This document shows, in pieces, positions 29,815-41,892 of a stretch of 64,000 nucleotides of DNA. Within the stretch, counting starts at the first letter, position 1. Every line of letters starts with the position of its first letter. Position numbers and translations under genes: made by a program. The DNA is from Liolophura sinensis (Eukaryota; Mollusca; Polyplacophora; Chitonida; Chitonidae): assembly GCF_032854445.1 (NCBI RefSeq), contig NC_088296.1:436001-500000 (forward strand), read 5' to 3'. The notes under the pieces were generated by a model. The model was not told the DNA's origin, searched no databases, and worked only from the letters and a program-made list of their open reading frames with translations.

Positions 29815-31300
29815 TTAGTTTTCGATTAACTTTAAGTGTTTAATTGTATTGACGAGCAATATACCGGAAATAACCGAAGGGGTGGCATTATAATGGTTAT
29901 ATCTATGCGTCGAAACAGACATTTGTATACCAGCCGTCAACCAATAAGGACGTTTCGGGTCAATAATCACAAGGCCAATTCCCAAAACGACGTTTAACGC
30001 AAATTGCCAAAGAACTAAGAAATGATATAAAGTAAGAAAATAGGATGGAAAACGAAGAGAAGAGGTCAACAGTTTTCAATGATGTAGGAAAGACGCAAGG
30101 TGTGTTCTAGGCGACTAAGTGAAATTAGTATTCAACTCGTGTATTGTGCTAGAATATCAGTTGCCTAATATACTACCCCTAGCCCAGTGTTACGCGAAAT
30201 TAAAAGCGGTGAGGAAACAGAGCGACAGAGGTTTTGAACACTCTGTCTATATTTACTTACAACAGAATTGTATTCACTGTAAAACTTAAGAAACCTGGAG
30301 TGAAGGCGGATGATGGAATAACCTTGACACTCTAGTTTTTGCAGTAATAACTTTGATGTGACGTTGATTGAAATCATACAACACGCAGGATCTAACAATT
30401 GCTACAAGGCGAGACATGTACACGCCATATGCAGGACCCATCGGTATATTGCTGTCCAAGTAGGGATAATTTACAATTTCAAAATTGAAACTCTATCCCT
30501 CTTGTAAAGTCTGCGAAAGAGGAAAAGAGGAAAATGTCTTGGTCTTTCCTGGGTTCCTGGAAATCCAGCAAAGGTGGGTAAATATCTTTCACGGCTATTG
30601 CTATATATGAATTGTTGAAAGCCAGCAGACTAACAATATACCGTTTGGTGAATGAAAAATATCGGGCTTGGTGAAGATTACTCCTTAATAATTTTGTTTC
30701 TGCATATAGTCGTTTTCATATCAGAACAGGTATAGGTCGACTAAATGGAGGGGGTGATACAATTTGTACCCACTGGAATACCTATACACTGTTGATATGT
30801 GGTTTCCCCGAATTTCACATCGATTTTATTAATGAGGAATTCAAGCAACTCAATGAATATAGAAACATCGTATGATTGGTAACCGCTGTATGTAGTGGAA
30901 CTGAAGACGGCTTTGTTGCCTTTACCGTCAATACAGCAGTGACCTGTTTCATTATACATCGAGCCAATTAGTGATGAAATTCTATCAATTAAATCTATGT
31001 AGGGAATTGCAATACAGAGTGTGGAGAAATCCCAAGTATGTATGTCCTTATACTGTACTCCAATCTGAGCGCCTAGTTCTTCAGTGAGACGTTTCGAGTT
31101 TTAAGGATCCACATATAGTTATCGCCTGAATTTCTTTCAATTGCACAATAGTACTTTTTTTTAAAATGACTCTGCTCCTTTTCGTGTCTTCGTTAAGAGA
31201 GTAGATACAAGTTTAGTGGTACAGCTTCTCGATCCCACAATAAAGCATACTTTGTCTAATTCCGCATAACCCGTTTCTAGCGTCCATATATTCATCGTGT
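29815..31300 (-). pseudogene. Degenerate reverse-transcriptase retroelement
   Basis: Reading the reverse strand from high to low coordinate: TWDFSTL.IAIPYIDLIDRI at about 31060-30990; then the palm region FGETTYQQCIGIPVGTNC at about 30750-30810; then LLQKLECQGYSIIRLHSRFL with FYSEYNSVVSKYRQS at about 30240-30360; then FALNVVLGIGLVIIDPKR with PYWLTAGIQM at about 29920-30010. This order matches a reverse-transcriptase gene family abundant in mollusc genomes, whose GIPxGTNC motif recalls Penelope-like enzymes. Frames are broken and the YxDD-type motif is not found, so it is dead. Related fragments lie at 31490-32450, 42270-42830, 52700-53430 and 62590-62960. Confidence 0.75.
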
Positions 31301-31310
31301 TAAATTAGAT

Positions 31311-31489
31311 TTCTTTATTTATTTAATTGGTGTTTTAAACCGTGTTGAAGAATATTTCACGTTTACGACGGCGACCAGCGCTATGGTGGGAGAAAACCGG
31401 GCAGAGCTGAACTCACCGCGACGGTGTTGATGGGAGGTTCCTGAATCACTGTGCCGAGCTAGCCTACCCTCTCGGTCGCAGTGGCCCTC
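31311..31489 (-). mobile_element. SINE family 1, inverted, internally deleted
   Basis: Tail tctttatttatttaattggt, gttttaaaccgtgttgaaga, cgaccagcgctatggtggga, gccgggcagag equivalent, then a jump to actcaccgcgacggtgttga and the head end. Confidence 0.85.
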
Positions 31490-31780
31490 ACTTGAAGTAG
31501 ATCGTCACACTGCATATATGCACAGTTGCAATCAAAACACACCTGAAACACATAAGATTATCAACAACTTAAATACTAGATTACCTCAGGGCTGGGATAC
31601 TGATTTTATTCATTCTCCTTGAACATACCCTGCGTCTTCCCAACATCATTTAAAGCTGTTGACTGCTTCTCTTTGCTTGATTCCGCCCTAATTTCGTACT
31701 TATTATATTTTCTTAGTTCTTTGGTGGCTTGTGTTGAACTTAGTTTTTGGAATTTGCCGTGCGATTATTGACCTGGAACG
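31490..31780 (+). mobile_element. 3' region of the reverse-transcriptase element, + strand fragment
   Basis: Shares blocks with 53100-53340: aaagctgttgactgcttctc, cctaatttcgtacttat, tttcttagttctttg, aacttag..tttggaatt and tgcgattattgac. It encodes the same C-terminal part as 29920-30010 in the other orientation. Confidence 0.65.
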
Positions 31781-32440
31781 TCCATTTTGGCTGACAGATG
31801 GTATACGAATGTCTGATTGACGTCTAGATGCTATCTTTCAACGTCCATTTTGGTGGACAGCTGGTAAACGAATGACTGACTGACGCCTACATGCTGTCTC
31901 TCAACGTCCGTTTGGTTGACAGCTGGTAAACGAATGTCTGATTGACGCCTACATGCTGTCTCTCAACGTCCGTTTGGTTGACAGCTGGTAAACGAATGTC
32001 TGATTGACGTCTAGATGATGTCTCTCAACGTCCGTTTGGTTGATAGCTGGTAAACGAATGTCTGATTGAGGTCTAGATGAGGTCTCTCAACGTCCGTTTG
32101 GTTGACGGCTGGTAAACGAATGTCTGATTGACGCCTAGATGCTGTCCCTGAGCGTCCATTTTGGTTGACGGCTGGTATACGAATGTCTGGTTGACCTCTA
32201 GACACTGTCTCCGATCGTCCATTTTGGTTGACGGCTGGTATACGAATGTCTGATTGACGTCTAGATGCTGTCTCTCAACGTCCATTTTGGTTGACGGCTG
32301 GTATACGAATGTCTGATTGACGTCTACCTGCTGTCTCTGGACGTCCATTTGGTTGACAGCTGGTAAACGAAGGTCTGATTGACCTTTAGATGCTGTCTCT
32401 CAACGTCCATTTTGGTTGACGGCTGCTATAGGAGCATCTG
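31778..32440 (+). repeat. 63 bp tandem array grown from the element's coding 3' end
   Basis: About ten units of cgtccattttggttgacggc, tggtatacgaatgtctgatt, gacgtctagatgctgtctct, caa. The first unit follows directly on gattattgacctggaa, so together they read DLERPFWLTDGIRMSD, the counterpart of DPKRPYWLTAGIQMSV in the other copies. Reverse-strand frames (QTFVYQPSTKMD repeats) are artefacts. Confidence 0.93.
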
Positions 32441-32499
32441 ATTCCACGCATAGCTCTGTTAAACTCAGACCGTCATATAACTGGAATAATTTTTCGGAA

Positions 32500-33550
32500 G
32501 GGCACTATGAAAATAAGCAAGTAAATTACTGTCCTTTGGTACCCTGACATATGATGTGCATTAATATTTCAAATACAGTAATAATTTTGACAGTATAGTT
32601 ATTGCACTTTGAATATATGGCTGGACCAATTTTGCGCCACCTTTTTTTCTTCATTTGTTGAGTTTCTCATCTTATTACCACAATTTCGTTATTATGTCTC
32701 CACACCAAGCAACAATGCGATTCGGACCGTTGGGAGCCAACCGGGAGCTCAGCTTTTGTATTTTGCAGGTTATGTGGATTGGGTAATGGTTTGAGCTGAT
32801 AATCAGCTCCTTATCAATGTCCACGGGGAACCCAAGAGTATCGTGGTGAGAGGCCTGCAGAAATCTGTTCCACACTTCATATCAGCAAAGGCCGTTCAAT
32901 GGTTTAGGTATTCCACCAGTGTCCCGCAAGTCATGCGCCACGTGAACTATATCAAAGCTTCATAGCTCTAAATGTAGATGCATTTTGAGTGATGAAATTT
33001 AGCAATCTATGTGTATCAAGTGGCAAAATACAGTTGTCACGTCACTGGTTCCATTACAGTCTGAAAAGGTCGACACAGAATCCAAAATTTCAAATACATT
33101 TTTACCAGATTGACAAGTGATCTGATAGAATAAATCAAACAATTTTCATGGACAATATTTAATGGACTTTTCTCTGACATATAATTTCATGCTGGAGTTT
33201 TCTTTGGCTTTAAAGTGAAGTAGAAAGTTGCTCCCTTAAAGCTATAATGAGAAGAGGTTAAATCAGGTCAGATGCTCGGAGAAAAAAGGACTTCCCTGGC
33301 GGCGTTGGTATATTATCGAATCATCATTACAACATTACTTAAGAATGCATCAATCATACCGTTACAATGCATCCGCTAAGGGACAATTACCTTTGACAGG
33401 TTTGCAAAATGCTTTTGCTGGCATCGGAGGCGCTTTTCATTTCTTGCAAATATAACTCTTCCCTGTAAAAGGAGACACTTCGGGAAGTGACTTTACATAC
33501 TTCGAGTTCCGGCAAATCTTACTTTGTGGAAATGTCGAGCTCTGTTTTAG
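32500..33550. other. No gene identified
   Basis: AT-rich, without arrays or SINEs. Two short overlapping frames on opposite strands near 32609-32875 lack family motifs. Confidence 0.4.
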
Positions 33551-33554
33551 GCTA

Positions 33555-34459
33555 ACTTTTATACTGGTTGTTGTATTACAAACATGATTATAGCACTGCT
33601 GTGATGTTTATTACTGCGCCTTACTACTTTACTCTAGACCTGTTTACAGCACATGTACAATCACAGTGATGCGTCACCACAACTTTACATGGTCGTTATG
33701 CTACAAACACGGTTATAACACTGCTGTGGTGTTTATTACTGCGCCTTGATGGGTACTTTACTCTAGACCTGTTTACAGCACATGTACAATCACAGTGATG
33801 CGTCACCACAACTTTACATGGTCGTTATGCTACAAACATGGTTATAACACTGCTGTAATGTTTATTACTGCGCCTTGATGGGTACTTTACTCTAGATATG
33901 TTTACAGCACATGTACAATCACAGTGATGCGTCACCACAACTTTACATGGTCGTTATGCTACAGACATGGTTATAGCACGGCTGTGATGTTAATTACTGC
34001 GCCTTGATGGGTACTTTACTCTATACCTGTTTACAGCACATGTACAATCACAGTGATGTGTCACCACAACTTTACATGGTCGCTATGCTACAAACACGGT
34101 TATAACACTGCTGTGATGTTTATTACTGCGCCTTGATGGGTACTTTTACTATAGACCTGTTTACAGCACATGTACAATCACAGTGATACGTCACCACAAC
34201 TTTACATGGTCGTTATGCTACAGACATGGCTATAGCACGGCTGTGATGTTTATTACTGCGCCTTGATGGGTACTTTACTCTAGACCTGTTTACAGCACAT
34301 GTACAACCACAGTGATGCGTCACCACAACTTTACATGGTCGTTATGCTACAAACACGGTTATAACACTGCTGTGATGTTTATTACTGCGCCTTGATGGGT
34401 ACTTTACTCTAGACCTGTTTACAGCACATGTACAATCACAGTGATGCGTCACCACAACT
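33555..34459. repeat. 129 bp tandem array, about seven copies
   Basis: Unit marked by tacaatcacagtgatgcgtc, accacaactttacatggtcg, ttatgctacaaacacggtta and tttattactgcgccttgatg. The tcacagtgat motif recurs at 33661, 33790 and 33919 and onward, 129 bp apart. The last unit is cut by a SINE. Confidence 0.95.
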
Positions 34460-34614
34460 AAGTTGCTGGAAGACCTTTCCACGTTCAGCAGGAGAGGAAG
34501 TCAGTATGAGCTGGACGTGAACTCACAGCGACTGCATTGGTGAGAGGCTCCTGTGTCATTGCGCTGCACTAGCGCGCTAATCATGGTTATAATCAACGGA
34601 GCCAGGGAGGCCCC
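34460..34614 (-). mobile_element. SINE family 1, inverted 5' half
   Basis: agttgctggaagacctttcc, gaggaagtcagtatgagctg, ctcacagcgactgcattggt, then the head to ccagggaggccccc. The 3' half is missing, so the array and SINE junction is a recombination or deletion point. Confidence 0.88.
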
Positions 34615-34686
34615 CACTACTATTACATATGTATATATCCGTGCCAGAGCGGAGCAATGGCCAACGTGTCTCTCACCAAGCTGGCA

Positions 34687-35030
34687 CCGGCCCCGATAGC
34701 ACAGATGGTAGAGCGACCGCTTCGGGAGAGATAGATCCAGGGTTAATCCTGGTTATACTTTCAAAGTTGTGATTTCCTCGCTTTGGCGTTCAGCATGAAA
34801 GGGGTAGTGCAACGAATGGTTGACCCGTATCATTATAATGGCTCGGGCAGAGCAGCTTATTTGCTTTCGGTACGGCGTCTCAATGAAGCAGTACTAGATA
34901 AAAGATCGATGGAAATCCGTCCTGCAAGAAGGAGGCACATTACATGCACTGTAAAGATTCCTTCGTCATCATATGACCGAAAAATTAAGCACGACGTTAA
35001 ACCCCATGCACTCACACCTTCAATATAATA
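34687..35030 (+). mobile_element. SINE family 2, near full length
   Basis: Head ggccccgatagcacagatgg, tagagcgaccgcttcggg, box-B-like ccagggttaatcctgg, body gtgatttcctcgctttggcg, gttgacccgtatcattataa, and the 3' end catatgaccgaaaaattaag, then cacgacgttaaacccc. It shows the 3' end of family 2, which is missing from the other copies. The 81-residue frame inside is not a gene. Confidence 0.88.
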
Positions 35031-35079
35031 AAACACTCACACCATAGAGCGTAACACCAGAGCAGTGAGAGCATAGCTG

Positions 35080-35262
35080 GCAAATGGCCACGCGTAACCG
35101 GTGAAATCGGCTACAGTGAGGGGATTAAAACCAAAGCAGCGAGGACATTGTGATAGCTGGTAAATTGTAACACATAATTGGTGAAATACGGTCTCTTGTT
35201 AATTTACCTCAGTTTAGGGTTTTATTCTAACTGTCCACGTGATATTTATGTAGTAAGAAATT
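35080..35262 (+). mobile_element. Dispersed repeat family 4
   Basis: Two partial repeats of 'ggtgaaat.cgg' blocks, then gtgaaatacggtctcttgtt, aatttacctcagtttagggt and tttattctaactgtcc, collinear with 8335-8395. Confidence 0.65.
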
Positions 35263-35264
35263 AG

Positions 35265-37440
35265 ACGCCCCCTTTTAAATCACAGAGCACGTCAAATGAT
35301 AATTCCTGCACGTGTCACGTGGCGCCTAAATGTCACTCAGAAATGACATTTATGGTCTACGTGAACCGGTCAAGAGGAAACTATTATAGACACACCTTCG
35401 ATTTTTAAATTTTTGTTAGGTAGAACAGGCATTTAGCGGGGGTCGTTCATATTTTTGGTTAAGGTAAAAAACCGAAATGAAAAACCCACTAATGTGAAAT
35501 AAATGTCTGTAGAAAGACCATGAAACTGTCCATAAAAATAGCTCGATTTATTTCTTTAGAAATATTTCAACCTAATAAATTGGTCTTTAAACATTGTTCT
35601 CGACGGTGGCCTTTTTTACCACATTGGTACCAGTGATGTTACATCAGGCCACTGAAAAGACTAAGAACATTTTACTCAAACGAATTATTTTCCTTGACAA
35701 TTTTACATGGTTTTTCATATGATGTACACTTTGTTTTAATGTTCACCTTTAAGCCTCGGCCAATGCATGTGGCAAATGGGGTTATAGGTAAACTGTTGCG
35801 CCCATATATACATCAGAGAGTTGTAGAAGTGTAGCCCCGGGTTAAGCGGAGTTAGAGGCAACAGATCTCACCAGAGGTCTGGGACATTCTGTTCATATTT
35901 CCGAACAATAGTGTTATACTCGATACAGAATTTATCAACTTAGAGTGAGGCTGTTTGATGAGGAATAGTCGACAATTTTTTTTTTAATAAAAAAACTTGT
36001 GACGTTTCCTCTTAACCCGGGGACGTATAAACATTCATTTTATGAACAGTTGCAAACAAAGCATGACTGAGATACCTATTGTTTACAGATTGTGCGAGTT
36101 TTGTATTAGATTTCATGTATAGAATATCGACTGTGTTGCTTGGATCGCTTATGACTGCTTTTCTCTTACATAACGCCCTTTTTATTTAACATTTATTTAT
36201 TTTTTGCTTATATGTTCTTTACAGAAGGAATAGTCTAGGTTATTTTGGGTCTTCCGATTATATTGGAACGCCTTGGAACGCCTTGGAACGCCCCTTCTTA
36301 GTTCACGAGTGGTATGCGAAAGTCGAACTTAAATTTAGCGTATTATCCCGAGAGATCTACGTTTCGCCGCCATCGTTTTGGTCGTGGCTAGCCTCGACCG
36401 ATTCACACCGACTGAAACCTAAGATATTGTTTGCAGGCACACCTAAACCGCCCCATCAAATCTCGCAGGACTACTGTTGCGTGAAATCAAAGGCAATCTG
36501 TGACAAAATAGTGCATACGACTGTACTGAAGATCATTTGCGATTCCAGTGCGTAAGTCGTAAGATATTCATTCTAAAATTTGTGAGTAGGTCATGCCCAT
36601 ATTTTTGGCTCAAAGTTAGTTACCGAGACACTTTTATACACAAGGATGGCCGATATATGCACTGAATGTATTGCAAACTGCTTACTAAGACAGCAAATAG
36701 GGTTAAATTGAACAGTGTCTATTGTACATGTACAGTTACTGCTAAAAGTACATATGTTTGCGTTGTCGGCGGAGGGGGAGGCGTGGGCGGGGGAGAGGGG
36801 ATAAAATATGCTTCCAGACTCTTGAAAGTGCACCGGCACCCAGAACCCCAAACCCTCCAACACCAGGGCTTCCCATGCCACTGATAATGTTTCGCTGCAC
36901 GAACTTTTACCCCTTTTCTAGCCCTATGCACCTTAAGTGCCTTATCTTTTCCGTATCAACCAGCATTCTGTAACACATCCATCACCGACATACATAATCA
37001 TTCTACTTCAAGCCGACACTCCTGAAGGTCTTCTTCTACCCATTCCCTTCCCACCATGCCTCAGTGTAGGCCTACTTTGTGAGACCGGCTTTGCTGTGAT
37101 TGTGAGACCGGATTCGTTGTGGTTCTGCTCAGTTTCGTTTTAGCTTCTCTTGACGGTGTTCACCAACCTTCAGTGAGCTTGACCGTAGCTTAACCTCACG
37201 ATTCACCGGGATGCTGACGTTAATTGTACTTATTCCTCCCCTGCTAGAGGCGTTATTGGTGAACGGGGAAACGCGAATTGTTGACCTAACCCACGTATTG
37301 GACACGCACTCAATATTCTGGCCCGGAAGCCCAAGTTTCCGATTTAACATTTTGAAACGTGGAAAAATGAAGCACTTCTGGTGAGTTCAGTGATAAAATC
37401 GGATACTTTTGCTTGTGAATGTCGTATAATACATACGTCC
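35265..37440. other. No gene identified
   Basis: Mostly unique. 36266-36290 has three copies of 'ccttggaacg'. A G-rich/C-rich tract at 36760-36800 (gagggggaggcgtgggcggg) creates overlapping frames on both strands. No splice-supported exon was found. The 90-codon frame at 36283-36555 has no recognisable family. Confidence 0.35.
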
Positions 37441-37455
37441 ATTTAATCTAAACTG

Positions 37456-37607
37456 GTACATGGGAAGGTCTGTCAGCAACCTGCACATGGTCGTGGGTTT
37501 TTCCCCGGTTACCTCCCACCACAATGCTGGCCGCCGTCGTATAAGTGAAATATCCTTGAATACGGCGTAAAACAGCAATCAAATAAATAAATAAATTAAT
37601 TAATTAG
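37456..37607 (+). mobile_element. 5'-truncated SINE family 1 nested beside an older copy
   Basis: From gtacatgggaaggtctgtca to the AAATAAAT/TTAATTAATT tail. It is flanked by 9 bp tctaaactg at 37447-37455 and 37608-37616. The right flank continues into the next SINE. Confidence 0.88.
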
Positions 37608-37616
37608 TCTAAACTG

Positions 37617-37801
37617 TGAGTTTAAGTTGATCTCATGTTTGCTTCCTCTCTGGCCGTTCGTGAGAAGGTCTGCCAGCGATCTGCTGCGAATGATGGTGGG
37701 TTTTATCTCCTCCCACCATAATGTTGACCACCGTCGTATTAGTGAAATATTCTTGAGTACGACGTAAAACACCAATCAAATAAATAAATAAATGAATAAA
37801 T
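37617..37801 (+). mobile_element. SINE family 1, older copy
   Basis: gtgagtttaagttgatctca, ctctctggccgttcgtgaga, ccataatgttgaccaccgtc, tattagtgaaatattcttga, then aaataaataaataaatga. Its 5' part is cut off at or before the insertion at 37456. Confidence 0.88.
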
Positions 37802-38039
37802 TTAACCTAATTTCGATCAAAACATTTCCGATATGAATATAGTGCACATGTACTTGCAAAAATCCTCCTAAAGTGTCTGCAACTATGCTGCGAATATCGT
37901 CAGCGTATTTCGCCGGCGATTAAGTTCGCCCCTACTAGAGAAAAAAATGCACCAAGTGTTTCCCCGGTTTAACCTACCTACTAGTACTTGCTTTTCTCTC
38001 GTGTCCAGTGTCCAGCTGTACCGAGTCATACGTAGCAGC

Positions 38040-38452
38040 TACACATAACATATGACCCGCAACACGTGACAGTAAGGTACATAAGACCCGCAACACGTGA
38101 CAGTAAGGTACATATGACCCGCAAAACGTGACAGAAAGGTACATATGACCGCAAAACGTGACAGTAAGGTACATATGACCCGCAACACGTGACAGTAAGG
38201 TACATATGACCAGCAACACGTGACAGTAAGGTACATATGACCCGCAAAACGTGACAGAAAGGTACATATGACCCGCAACACGTGACAGTAAGGTACATAT
38301 AACCCGCAAAACGTGACAGTAAAGTACATATGACCCGCAAAACGTGACAGTAAGGTACATATGACCCGCAACACGTGACAATAAGGTACATATGACCCGC
38401 AAAACGTGACAGTAAAGTACATATGACCCGCAACACGTGACAGTAAGGCTTC
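38040..38452. repeat. 31 bp tandem array with repeated CACGTG
   Basis: Thirteen units of gtacatatgacccgcaacac then gtgacagtaag. Units alternate between 'aacacgtgac', which contains the palindrome CACGTG, and 'aaaacgtgac', which does not. Reverse-strand frames of 127-164 residues are artefacts. Confidence 0.95.
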
Positions 38453-38639
38453 TTTGCAGTGTTCTCATTTTATTATTCTTTAAATGTGAGGAGTACGCAG
38501 CATTCTGCGTAATTCTGGACTACTGAAGTCCAACAAAATTCTACTGTCATCTCTTTTTCAAACCAAATTCCATTTATTCTATGGTGAAGGCTTTAATGTT
38601 GTTATTTTTTACGAATATACATGAAAAATTAGAACAAAA

Positions 38640-38735
38640 CTCTAACTGGGGTAAACTGACAAGAGACAAGATTTCACCTCTTAAGTGTGGCCATGTGCTG
38701 GCTATCTAACGTGGATGCTCTGGTTTTGCTCTGTA
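38640..38735 (-). mobile_element. Inverted fragment of dispersed repeat family 4
   Basis: gtaaactgacaagagacaag, then atttcaccttt-like and gtggccatgtgctggctatc, the reverse complement of parts of 35080-35220. Confidence 0.5.
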
Positions 38736-39039
38736 TGCTGTTGTTACATAGCCTATATCGTAATCATGCTTCAATCCATGCAGGGAGGTTAAACTAGAGG
38801 TTACAACCAGTATTACATATGGCCTCCAAAACGTGCCAGTAATGGTTTCTTATGAGCGATGTGTTCATTTCCCATTTTATGCCTATTCTATGTATAGCTG
38901 GTGAAACCTAAGCTATTCTTAGAACGTGCAAGTGAAGATTTTCTTATCGACAGAATGTTCCATTCCAGCATGGTTTATGCCGATTCTAAATTTAGCCTAT
39001 GAACTGTATATGTAAGGTACATTTGCTTCAGAATTTAAC

Positions 39040-39140
39040 ATCAACAGAATCAGGCAGCAACCTGCTGGTGATCGTGGGTTTCCCCGGGCCCTGTCTGGTT
39101 TTCTCCAGTCATTTTGTGTAAGTGAAATATTCTGGAGCCA
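39040..39140 (+). mobile_element. Short old SINE family 1 fragment
   Basis: ggcagcaacctgctggtgat, cgtgggtttccccgggccct, tgtgtaagtgaaatattctg. The head and tail are missing. Confidence 0.75.
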
Positions 39141-39344
39141 CACGCATTCGAGTTGTGAAGGTGGACAAGTAAAAATTGGAAAATATTTGAAAAAACTGAA
39201 TACTTTACGTTGCAAATCATTTAAAAGGAATGCTCCTCTTGCCTGCAGTATTATAGGCCGAGTTAGCAGACTGTAAATTGAGAGTATCTCTAAACGAATT
39301 TATTTGAACTCTTTAACACATTAAACGGCGCATTCATAACACCT

Positions 39345-39500
39345 CTTACCGCAAATGGATTACCGATACATAAAATGTAGCACTGAGTGCGCCTCCTGTG
39401 GATTACCGGATACATAAAATGTAGCACTGAGTGCGCCTCCTATGGATTACCGATACAAAAAATGTAGCACTGAGTGCGCCTCCTATGGATTTATCCTGCC
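39345..39500. repeat. ~43-45 bp tandem repeat
   Basis: Three to four copies of ggattaccgatacataaaat then gtagcactgagtgcgcctcctat, decaying rightwards into 'gatacctaaaaaatagca'. Confidence 0.9.
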
Positions 39501-39753
39501 AATAGCGATACTTTATGTAGCAGTCACTACACCTCTTAGGCGAGCCTTTACATTTTTTGTCAACCTGTTTCTAGCGATACCTAAAAAATAGCAATTCGTC
39601 TCTCTTCAGGCGAGGAAATTTATTCCAGCTGTACTTCTCTGTACTTAAACGTTAGCATTTCATACACATCACAAGATTAATAACTGCGGCAATGTGACAC
39701 TAAAAGTAAGACAAGGTCGTCTGCATGTCGTCTTGTATACATAGGCTTTCCAT

Positions 39754-39986
39754 TTTATTTATTTATTTATTTGGTAGGTGTTTTACGCCGTGCTCAAGAA
39801 TATTGCACTTATACAACGTCTGGGTAAACCCACGACCTTCTGCAGGCTGCTGGCAGACCTTTCCACGTACGGCCAGAGAGGTAGCCAGCATGAGCTGGAC
39901 TCGAACTCGCAGCCACCGCACTGGGAAGAGGCCTCTGGGTCATTGCGCCGCGCTGGTGTGCTAAACCGCTGAGCCACGGAGGCCCC
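39754..39986 (-). mobile_element. SINE family 1, inverted, central deletion
   Basis: Tail attttatttatttatttatt, ttttacgccgtgctcaagaa, then a shortened centre (aacgtctgggtaaacccac), ccagcatgagctggactcga and the head ending gagccacggaggccccg. The ggccagcattatggtggg block is missing. Confidence 0.92.
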
Positions 39987-39989
39987 GTT

Positions 39990-41570
39990 TATCATTTTAA
40001 AAATTGATTTTGACTTTATTACTGTCTGGTAACATAACAGTACAGTTTTGAACAAACAGGAAACAAAATGTTATCTCCGCTGGTATATAGGCGAAACGCA
40101 ATAGACACGTACAGCAGCTTATGGTATTGAAAACGAATCCGACCAGAGATATATTGATGCATCAGTTGTGATTTGAGAAGTTTCGGTCCTTTGAAGACTA
40201 ATTATCTGTGTAAAAATAACAGTTCTTCGTAAAAGAGAATTCCTTACGTGACATAAAAATATTACTGAGTTTGCAAAAAGAAAAATTATTGAGAGAAAAA
40301 TATTGAGAGAATTTTTTTATTTCAAAAAATTATTTCTTTGTTAAAAATAGATTTTAAAAAAATTAATAACTGACAAATATAAGCAGAAAACATCACCCCC
40401 TCCGCAAAAAAAGAAAAAAAACAATGACATTGCACGACTCTATAAATCCAATATACGTTGTAACGCGTCGTCTGATGCCACATAGTAACTGCAAAGCTCT
40501 TCACTCAGTGACTAGCCAGTTCTGTATGGTATGCGTTTAATAAAAGCTGATAACAGTTCAGTTCTGCTTTTGGAAGTGTGCAGAAAAGAAGGAATTGGTC
40601 AGCTGTTTCTAACGGTGTTTTGTAATAACATCTGAACAGGAGGCTTGCCAGCGGTCTATAACATGACACATTAACAAGAAAAGAGTAGCTTAAAGGCGAC
40701 AGATTGTCAGCTTTATCGGTGAGGCCACGGAATGTCTTGCAACTTTTTGTATGGTGCCGGAGGAGTACACGCGTTCTCGTGCCATTCTCGTGCCGCGGGA
40801 CGAGATGTCCTCAACAGGCTTCCATACAGTTACAAAGGTGGCTTTTCTCGTCAGTATAGATTTTCATGGTAGATGCCCTAGGGTTGCGACTACTTCGTGA
40901 AACGGACCCCAGACCAGAGAACACAAGTCTACCTGATAACATGCAAATCTTGCGCTATAGCTTGAGTTTGGCCTACAGGAAGTTTATGCCAAATACATTT
41001 AGCCGTCCGCGGACAAGGCCTCTTCAGAAACTAGCCGACCGTCCTGTTGGAGAACAGTAGTTAGCTATGAGCACAGGACTGACCGTCAACAGTGTGGCTT
41101 CTACTTGAAGTCTACCAGTGTGGTCGCAGGTTCAAATCCATTTTTCGCACATTTGTCACATTTATCACAGTTGTTTCACTTGTTTCCATGGATCCCTAGG
41201 TTCGTGAAAAAAGTGAAACTTCTGAGTGCGGAGCAAATATATAAATGAACCAAGCGTAATTGGTTACTAAAGTAACTAGTCAACCTCAATTCAAACCCTC
41301 CAAATGCTCCATCTACCCTGTCACACCGCCTCCCTCGCACACAACTATCACCCCTCCTGATCTTCCCTGTACTTTAGTGGTTATTGCATGCTCTCGCGTA
41401 ACATTGTGCAAAATGTGATCTCGTGTGGGAAACCTCGTTCTTGTGTGGGGAAAGCGATTCAAAGAAGCACCCATAATCTGGTGTGGAACATCCCAAACAT
41501 AATTCGGCTTGGAGGTTTCCAGTTTACGAAAGTTCTACAACTCGGTTTATTTGTCGGTTTACGAACCGTG
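39990..41570. other. No gene identified
   Basis: Mostly unique AT-rich DNA. A good box-B-like motif (gcaggttcaaatccat) near 41125 may mark a degenerate tRNA-derived repeat. The 64-codon frame at 40866-41060 has no recognised family. Confidence 0.35.
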
Positions 41571-41574
41571 CTTA

Positions 41575-41731
41575 CAAACTGGAGGGACTGCCAGTAACCT
41601 GTGGATGTTCGTTGGTTTCCGCCGGGCTCTGCCCACTTTCCTCCCACCATAACGCTGTCGCCGTCGTATAAGTGAAATATTCTTGAGTACGGCGTAAAAC
41701 ACTAATCACGTAAATAAATAAATACGAAATG
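41575..41731 (+). mobile_element. SINE family 1, 5'-truncated
   Basis: gagggactgccagtaacctg, ggatgttcgttggtttccgc, ccataacgctgtcgccgtcg, taagtgaaatattcttgagt, aaataaataaata. Confidence 0.88.
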
Positions 41732-41892
41732 GAGTCTGCTTGCCAACTGAAAAGTAGTTGTCCCATAGTATATACATGCACGTGTTGTCCTCAAACAATT
41801 AGGATTTTCTTCTGAATGCATCCTGCAAGAAGTTCGTGTAATCAAGCAAATACAAGAGCAGCTTCAAAACTGAATGAATGATTATAGCTTAA

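Noticed and set aside
36760-36931. Glycine/proline-rich overlapping frames
   Set aside because: They are explained by the G-rich/C-rich tract, with no other support.
37974-38468. Three overlapping 127-164 residue reverse frames
   Set aside because: All come from the 31 bp array; no homology or start context.
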